This document shows positions 5,419 to 13,000 of a DNA stretch of 15,329 bases, piece by piece; position 1 is the stretch's first letter; the number at the start of each line of letters is the position of its first letter. Source of the stretch: RGIG7332 sp045580305 (GTDB taxonomy: Bacteria; Bacillota; Clostridia; Oscillospirales; JAAYXM01). The notes below the pieces were generated by a model that worked only from the letters and a program-made list of their open reading frames with translations, did not search any database and had not been told where the DNA came from. The stretch spans positions 1 to 15,329 of the forward strand of contig JAZNNQ010000029.1 in the NCBI GenBank assembly GCA_045580305.1. Reading direction: 5' to 3'. The position numbers and the translations under genes are program-made.

Positions 5419-6966
5419 ATGAAGAAAACCATGTGGAAGCGCGTTGCTGCTCTTGTTATGGCTGCTGCTATGATGTTCTCCATCGCTGCATGTGGCGGAA
5501 ACAACGACGGTCCCGCGTTCGACGAGAACACAACTCTCTCCATCACTGTGTCAAACCATGCTACATGGCCGCACAGAGATGACTGGAAACTCTGGCAGTA
5601 TATGAGTGAGGCTACCGGTGTTACCCTTAACCTTACTTCCATTCCGCTCGAGGACTACTTTACCAAGGTTAACCTTATGATGTCTGCACCGGAGACTCTC
5701 CCGGATCTTCTTCACATTACCCAGAAGAAGATGGTAGACGACAATGCTAACCAGGGCTCCATCCTTCCTTTCGAGGAGTATGAGGACTTAATGCCCAACT
5801 ATGTAGCATATATGGAGTCTTTACCCGAAGCAACCCGCGAGAACTTACTCGCACAGCGCCGCACTGCTGACGGTAACATCTACAACGCTCCGGCTACAGG
5901 TACTGAAATCGTAACCAGCGTTCGTGCATGGCTCTATCGTAAGGATATCTTTGAGAAGCACAACCTTAAGGTTCCGGAAACCTACGATGAGGTTTATGAA
6001 GTTGCAAAGCAGTTAAAGGCTCTCTATCCTGAGTCTTACCCGGTTTGCTTCCGTATGGGCTTCACCGGTATCCGTAACATGGGTGCACAGTGGAAACCCT
6101 ACCAGTCCTTCGATATCTACTACGATTTCGAGAACGGTAAGTTCTGCTATGGTTCCTTCGAGGACACTACCCGCGATATGGTAGCTTGGCTTGCAATGAT
6201 GGTTAAGGAAGGCCTCTGCCCGCCGGACATCATCGACATCTCCACCAAGGGTTGGGAAGAGCTTATGATGTCTAACCGTGGTTTCATTACCCTCGACTAC
6301 ATCGTTCGTCTTGACCACTTCAACTTACTTATGGAAGGCAGCACCGAATATCCTGACTACGAGCTTGCATTTATGAAGCCGCCGGCAGGTAACGAGCTTG
6401 GCCTCCACAAGATGACCAACTGTTCTGTTGACGCTTCCGGTTACGCTGTATGTAACACCGGCAAGGAAGCTAACATCGAGAACGCATTCAAGCTTATCGA
6501 CTGGATGTACACCGACGAAGCTGAGGAGCTTCTCTCTTGGGGTAAGGAAGGCGAGACCTTCTATGTAAACGAGAACGGCAACCGCCGCTTCATCCTCAAC
6601 ACCGCTGACGATACTCCTCGTGGCCTCTACGGCGTAGGTTCTTTCGGTCTCTATCAGAGAATGAATCCTGAGGCATTTGCTGCATCTTACACCGAGAAGC
6701 AGGTTGAGGCTGCTAAGGAAGCTGCACAGTATCAGGAGCCGTATGTTAACCCGATGTGGTGGCTCTCCTTCACCGATGAAGAGAGCGATCGTCGTTCTGA
6801 CATCGACCTCGAGCTTGGTTCTTACAGCCAGGAGTGGATCGGTAAGTTCATTTCCGGTCAGGAATCTCTTGACAAGTGGGACGAGTTCGTTGAGGGCGGT
6901 AAGGCATTCGATGTAGATGAGTATATCCAGATCTACGAGACTGCTTACGCTCGCGTAACCAAGTAA
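5419..6966 (+). CDS. Extracellular solute-binding lipoprotein (LipO-like), copy 2
   Basis: Paralogue of the preceding gene, also 515 residues, with the same signal peptide and lipobox (IAAC, Cys25). It is predicted to be membrane-anchored on the outer face and to deliver a carbohydrate to an ABC importer encoded elsewhere. The core is highly conserved with copy 1. Differences cluster just after the signal peptide (GGNNDGPAFDENTT against a Gly/Ser/Ala linker), in the segment with FENGKFCYGSF, and in a 2-residue insertion at EGSTEYPDYE, so ligand preference may differ. The start is ATG 5419 with AGGAGG upstream; an in-frame upstream ATG at 5305 is rejected because it would place 38 residues before the signal peptide. 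The stop at 6964-6966 is followed by a strong terminator and then by the giant surface enzyme gene. Confidence 0.92.
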   Translation: MKKTMWKRVAALVMAAAMMFSIAACGGNNDGPAFDENTTLSITVSNHATWPHRDDWKLWQYMSEATGVTLNLTSIPLEDYFTKVNLMMSAPETLPDLLHITQKKMVDDNANQGSILPFEEYEDLMPNYVAYMESLPEATRENLLAQRRTADGNIYNAPATGTEIVTSVRAWLYRKDIFEKHNLKVPETYDEVYEVAKQLKALYPESYPVCFRMGFTGIRNMGAQWKPYQSFDIYYDFENGKFCYGSFEDTTRDMVAWLAMMVKEGLCPPDIIDISTKGWEELMMSNRGFITLDYIVRLDHFNLLMEGSTEYPDYELAFMKPPAGNELGLHKMTNCSVDASGYAVCNTGKEANIENAFKLIDWMYTDEAEELLSWGKEGETFYVNENGNRRFILNTADDTPRGLYGVGSFGLYQRMNPEAFAASYTEKQVEAAKEAAQYQEPYVNPMWWLSFTDEESDRRSDIDLELGSYSQEWIGKFISGQESLDKWDEFVEGGKAFDVDEYIQIYETAYARVTK

Positions 6967-6995
6967 TAAAAGCTAATTAATAGTTAGTATCCCTT

Positions 6996-7030
6996 ATGGG
7001 TGCCTTGGGATACCCAAGGCACCCATTTTT
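6996..7030 (+). terminator. Strong terminator between lipoprotein copy 2 and the giant surface gene
   Basis: Perfect 12-bp stem GGGTGCCTTGGG (6998-7009) and CCCAAGGCACCC (7013-7024) around an ATA loop, extended by two A-T pairs and running into five T residues (7026-7030). Only 39 bases remain to the next ATG, and no promoter pair is visible in them. It may therefore act as an attenuator inside an operon. Confidence 0.9.
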
Positions 7031-7069
7031 AAACCAAAGCCAATCTTTTACTAAAAGGAGGTATGGGAA

Positions 7070-10000
7070 ATGGCTGGAAAATCAAAGTTTAGTTTTAAGC
7101 GGTTACTTTCCGCTGTTCTTGCGCTCTGTATGATTATCGGCGCGCTTCCGGGCGTCGCACTTTTTGAGGCAAAGGCTGCAGGCGACTTATACTATGACTT
7201 TATTAAAGGAAATATCGGTACCGGTATGGGTACCGCCCATGTTAAGACAATTAATGACTACAAGTTCACCACCGCAGGCGATGCGGCTGAACTTAACCCC
7301 ACAATCCCGTCCGAGCCCTGGTATGTTAAGACTATCAGTGCCGGCTGCGACGGTGGCGGCGGCTACTTTGCATATATAGGTGCGGGCAAGGGCCCCTACT
7401 TATATGGTAATGACTACAAGGCAGGCGCTAACACTTATTATGCTGAAATTGCGGTTAAGGTTACCGCTGACGGTAAGTACATTCCTCAGGTAAACCTTTG
7501 CGGTGCTACCGAGTGGACCTATGAGACCATCTTTACCGCAACACTTTCAGATTCAAATGGTGGAAAAGTTGCTGAGCGCGTTATTATGTTCCCCACATAC
7601 GACGTGCCCAATCATTACCTCTCCCTCACAAACACTCCTGTTGAGATGAAGAAGGATGAGGAATATATCTTAAAGCTCACCACAATGGCACCCGGTAACG
7701 GTACCTTCATCGTCAACGGCTTAAAGCTTGCTGACGCATCTACCGCTATTGGTACCGATATGATTATCGGCGACAATGACGGTATTTATACCATTAAGGT
7801 TGGCGAGAGCGTAGAAGTTCCGCTTTCCGTTACTATGTCCGATGGATCTACTGCTGATCTTTCTAAGGCTACCTTTGAATATTCTACTGCAGACATTGCT
7901 ACTGCAGAAATTGCAAATGGCAAGCTCAAGATCACTGCAGGAGAGGCCGCAGGTAAGACCACTCTGACCGTAAGACACGGTGCTGCTATGGCTCGTACTA
8001 ACATCGAGGTTGTTGAAGAGTACGCTGCTGCAGGCGATCTTGTTTATGACTTCGTTAAGCCTATCGGCGTTAGCGATAAGAAGATGTACAGCCAGGCATA
8101 TGTAGAGAACATCACCTTTGGTAATACTACCGCAGGTGGTTACGGCGAAATTCTTGGACCGAGCCGTCCCTCTGCTCCCTGGGCATTCTACAAGTCAAGC
8201 GTTACCGGTGGTAACAGCTATGTTAAGTACAACAACAATAACGTAGATTACGGTATCGCAATGTATCAGCGTGGCGACTATACCTACTTTAAGGTGAAAG
8301 TTACCCATGACGGTATGTACACACCCAGCGTTACCCTCAACGGTACAAGCACACAGGTAGGCATTTCTCTTATGCCTATTGACGGCGATACTGTTGATGT
8401 AAACAACCCGTTATTTAATAAGGGTGGTATTGGTGCAGCCGGAAGCACACCGAAAACATTCCAGCTTGCCGACGGTCCTGTTGCCATTAAGGCAGGCACC
8501 TATGTCGTTAACTTTAACCTGGGTAAGAGCTCATCCGATTTTGCTTACTTAAATAAGCTCACCCTTAAGTATGAGGGCGAGATTTCTGCAAACCTTTTCG
8601 TTTCCGCTCAGGAAACCGCAAAGGTTGAAATTGGCAAGAATATCGACATTCCGCTTACCTTAACTATGGGCGACGGCAGCGCTATCGACTACTCAAAGGT
8701 TGAAGTTGCTACCGAGTTTAGCACTGCAAACATTGCAACCGCTACTCCTGTAGTTGATGATACCAGCGCTAAGGTTACATTCAAGGGTGATGCTATCGGC
8801 GAGACCGAGGCTACCATCACCGTAACCTATTCTGCAGGTGCAACTCCGGTTATCAGAACCACCAAGGTTAAGTTAACCGTAGATCCTCTTGCTACTGACA
8901 TTATCACCGCAAGTATTGATGCAGGTGTTGTTACAATGAATGCTGAGTCCAGCGTCACCGTTCCTGTTAAGGTTGTTGACGCAGCAGGTGATCCGGCAGA
9001 CGTTTCAACCCTTTCCGCTACCGTTACCGGTACCGACGGCGTTGCAACCGCTGAGGTTGATAAGACCAATGGCCTTGCAATTAAGTTTACCGGTGTGGCA
9101 GAGGGTACTGCTACCGCAGCTATCGCTGTTACAAACGGAAAGTCCACCTCTAATATTACCTTAACCGTTAAGGTTAATGCTAAGGACTACGTTGAAGTTC
9201 GTGACTACTACTATGACTTCAAGAAGGGTTATACCGGCGACACCTCTTTACAGAGCGTACAGAAGGTTACTTACGCTATGACCGAGGCAGGCTCCGCTTC
9301 CGAGGTTAACAAGAACATCGTTTCCGACCCGTGGGCATACTATAACGATGACTCTGCGGCTCAGAACGATGGCAACAACTACTTTAAGTATAACGGCAAC
9401 CACTATGGTCCCTGTAAGTCCAGAAAGAACTTTGGTGCATTAAAGATTAAGGTTTCAACCTCCGGTACTTACGTTCCGTTTGCTGTTATGTACCATGGCA
9501 CCAACGTACTTACCACCACTAAACTCTCCAAGGTTGGTGAGAATGGCAAGCTTGGTGATAAGATTGCTGAGACTGAGTTTGCAGCAGGTTCTATCACCGA
9601 GACCAAGGATTACCAGATCGGTACAGAGCCGGTTTACCTTGAAGCAGGTGAGTATGTTGTATCCGTACACAACTCTGTTACCAACGGTCTTTCTATCATC
9701 AACGGTTTCAGACTCATTAACAACGCAACTCTCCTTACCGGTACTACCGACGTGGAAGGTGCTGTCGTAGTTAAGGGTTCTACCGCTGATGTTAAGCTCA
9801 CCGTTAAGGATTCTACCGGCGCTACCGTTAAGCCGTCCGACCTTACAACCACCGCTACTTTAGAAAATAACAGTTTTGCAACGGTTGCAGTTGGCGCTGA
9901 CGGCGACGACGTTAAGCTTACCTTTACCGGCGTTGCACTGGGTTCAACCAATGCGGTTGTTAACTTCTCCACCGCTGACGGTAAGAAGGGCTCAATCAAG

Positions 10001-13000
10001 ATTCCGGTTGAGACACTCTCTAACTTTAACCTTGATATTACCTTAGATATTAAGGATCAGATGGCGGTTGGCACAAGCCAGGATATTACCGCAATCGTTA
10101 AGAAGGCTGCAGTTGGATCAACCGCTGCAGGCGAGGATGCAGCAGTTACCGTAACCGCTACCTCCTCTAATGCTAATATCTTAAAGGCTACCGTTACAGC
10201 AGGTGCTGACAACAAGAACAACAAGATTAAGCTTGAGGGTCTTATTGCAGGTGCTGCAAACGTTAAGGTTGTTATCACTTGTGAAGACGTTACCAAGACC
10301 TTTAACTTCCCGATTCTTGTAACCGATACTACCAAGAACACAACCAAGAACTACAAGTACTTATATCATAAGAACCTGCCCTATGGCGGCAATGGTTTTG
10401 ATATCACTACCGTAACAAGCTTCCTTGATACTCTTCCGGGAACCGCTCTCCGCGCAGGTGATACCGACAACTGGCGCTTTGCAGGTATTTCCGATGGTGC
10501 TAAGTTCTACAGAAAGTACGACACTTATGGTGGCGCACTTGAAATGGGTCAGGGCATTTGGACTTCAATGGAAGTTCGTCTTCCCAGAAGTGGTATCTAC
10601 GAAATCGTAGGTGAAGCTACTGAGTACACCATGGCAGGTATCTACCGTATTTACATTGCACCCAAGGGTGCTGAAAATCCGATGGATCCCAAGTGGTCCG
10701 TAGGTTCTCACGACTGCTACTACAGCGAGAGCAAGGACTACACTGTTCCGCAGATTAAGACCACTCTCCGTACTATCGAGTTAGAAGCAGGCGACTACAT
10801 CGTAACCTGGGAATGTGCAGGTAAGAACGGCAACTCCGATATTGCGTCCCCGAGACTTTATCCGGACGGTATTTACTTCAATGCCAAGGAAGCACTTCCC
10901 ACAATTACAATTACCCCCGCAACTACAAGCACAACACTTCCCAAGTACACCAAGGCTCTTGTTAAGCTCGAAGGCTCTGTTTCCGACGGCTCAGCTGACG
11001 ACCTTTACGGTGCACAGTTTAACGTAACAGCAACAACTGCTGACATCGTTGATGCAAAACCCGTATTTAACAAGAACGGCGTATTCCTTGAACTTACAGG
11101 TAAGAATATTGGCTCTACCAAGCTTACCATTGATGTAACATTCAACGGAACCAAGCGTGCTACCTTCACTCAGGACGTTACCGTTACTGAGGAGAGCATT
11201 CTCGACAGCATAAAGCTCGGCCTTAAGGCTAACACTATTGCAAACGTCATCTACCTCCATCCCACCAATTCGGACAAGAACGTTGATGATGTTAAGATTA
11301 CTTTAATTGATACTTTAGGCCGCGAAATCGCTGCAGAGTCTGTTGCGCTTCAGGACTTCACCGTTACTTACGCATCTTCTGATACTTCTGTTGCAGAGGT
11401 TGATGCAGAGGGCCATATCAAAGCATATAAGGCCGGTACAACAGATATTACTGTTACCGTAAAGCTTTCCGGTGTTGAAAGAACCGATACCTTTACCCTC
11501 TCTGTTACTGCAGGCGGTAAGCAGAGAAGCTCATACCGCACCAAGGAAAGAGTTGCGGCTATGCGCGAGAACGCAAGACTTTACGACTGGGCTACATCCA
11601 CAATGCTCAGCTACACCAACCAGGCAGAGAAGTTTATCGGCGAAGAGGAAAAACTCTGGAATATGATCACTTCTCAGGACCTTCCGCGAAGCTACTATGT
11701 AGGTTACCGTGGCGACCCGAAGGTAGGCTACTGCCGTTACTGTGGCGCTAACATCGGTGATATTTACGGTTCCGCACTCACTTGTTGGCGTGCTGATCCC
11801 TGGAATGATCCGTGGAAGATCCAGTGTCCTGAGTGCCGTAAGAAGTTCCCGTCTAATGACTTTGAGAAGTTCTATGCTCTTGGTATCGACGCAGACGGAA
11901 CCTGGAATTATGAACTTGCAAAGGCTGAAAATCAGAAGTTGGTTGATGCAGGCCAGCCCGGCTATCTTGTAAACGAACTTCACCCTGATAAGGGCGAGGG
12001 CTGGGGTGTTGACGATGGTTACGGCTATGTTGACCCCAATGAGAAGTTTACCGATATGCAGGGTAATACCATGAACTCCGTTCATACCTACATTTCCTAC
12101 TACAACCACGAGAAACTCTGGCACGCAAGCTTCATTTACAACACAGTTGATGTTCTTATGAACTCATACATGTACACCGGTGACCTTAAGTATGGTCGCG
12201 TAGGTGCTGTTATGATCGACCGAATTGCTGACCTTTATCGCGATTTCGATACAGCTCCCTACCGTCATCAGTTCACCGACGGTGGTCACTATCCGCCGAA
12301 GGGTAAGACCTCCGACTACATCTGGGAAAACCAGAATGCTAAGATGTGGGTTGAAGCATACGACGTATTCTGGGATGTATACGAGGATGAGAAGGTAATC
12401 TCCTTCCTTTCCGATAAGGCAGCTAAGTATGGTCTTGCAAATTCCAAGGCTAACGAAACCCTTATCCGCAACAATATCGAAGACAACATTCTCCGTCACA
12501 TCTTCGAAGAAATGAAGATCGGTGACATCTGGGGTAACTTCGGTATGCCGCACTCCACACTTGCACTTACTGCAGTTGTACTTGACACAATGCCTGAGAC
12601 CAAGGAAATGCTCGACTGGGTATACCAGGACGGCGAGGCATATATGATCAACGGCTCTCTTCAGTACAACCACATTACAGGTGGTAACTTATTACGCCAG
12701 TTAATCAATGCGGTTGACGCAAACGGTGTATCCGATGAAATTGCGCCTAACTACTCAGCACTCTGGCTCAACGGTGTTGCAAATATCGCACGCTCTACCG
12801 CAGGCTATGACAAGTACCCCGAGGGTGACCTTTACAACAACCCGCGCTTTGTAAAGATGTTTACATGGCAGGTTGACACCTTCTTACGTCGTAAGAAGAT
12901 GCCGGCTATCGGTGACTCGGGTGCTACCGCGATGGATAACAACTACCATCTTTCCAGCTTCTGGCTTGTTCCGGCTTATACCCAGACAAAGGATCCGCGC

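Noticed and set aside
7063..7092. Nine-codon frame overlapping the start of the giant gene
   Set aside because: Its ATG is one base from the AGGAGG, too close for efficient initiation, and the frame ends at once; the in-frame ATG at 7070 is ideally spaced.
7184..10897. The repeated modules as a CRISPR array or DNA-level tandem repeat
   Set aside because: The similarity is in protein pattern only; spacing is hundreds of bases and the DNA is not repeated.
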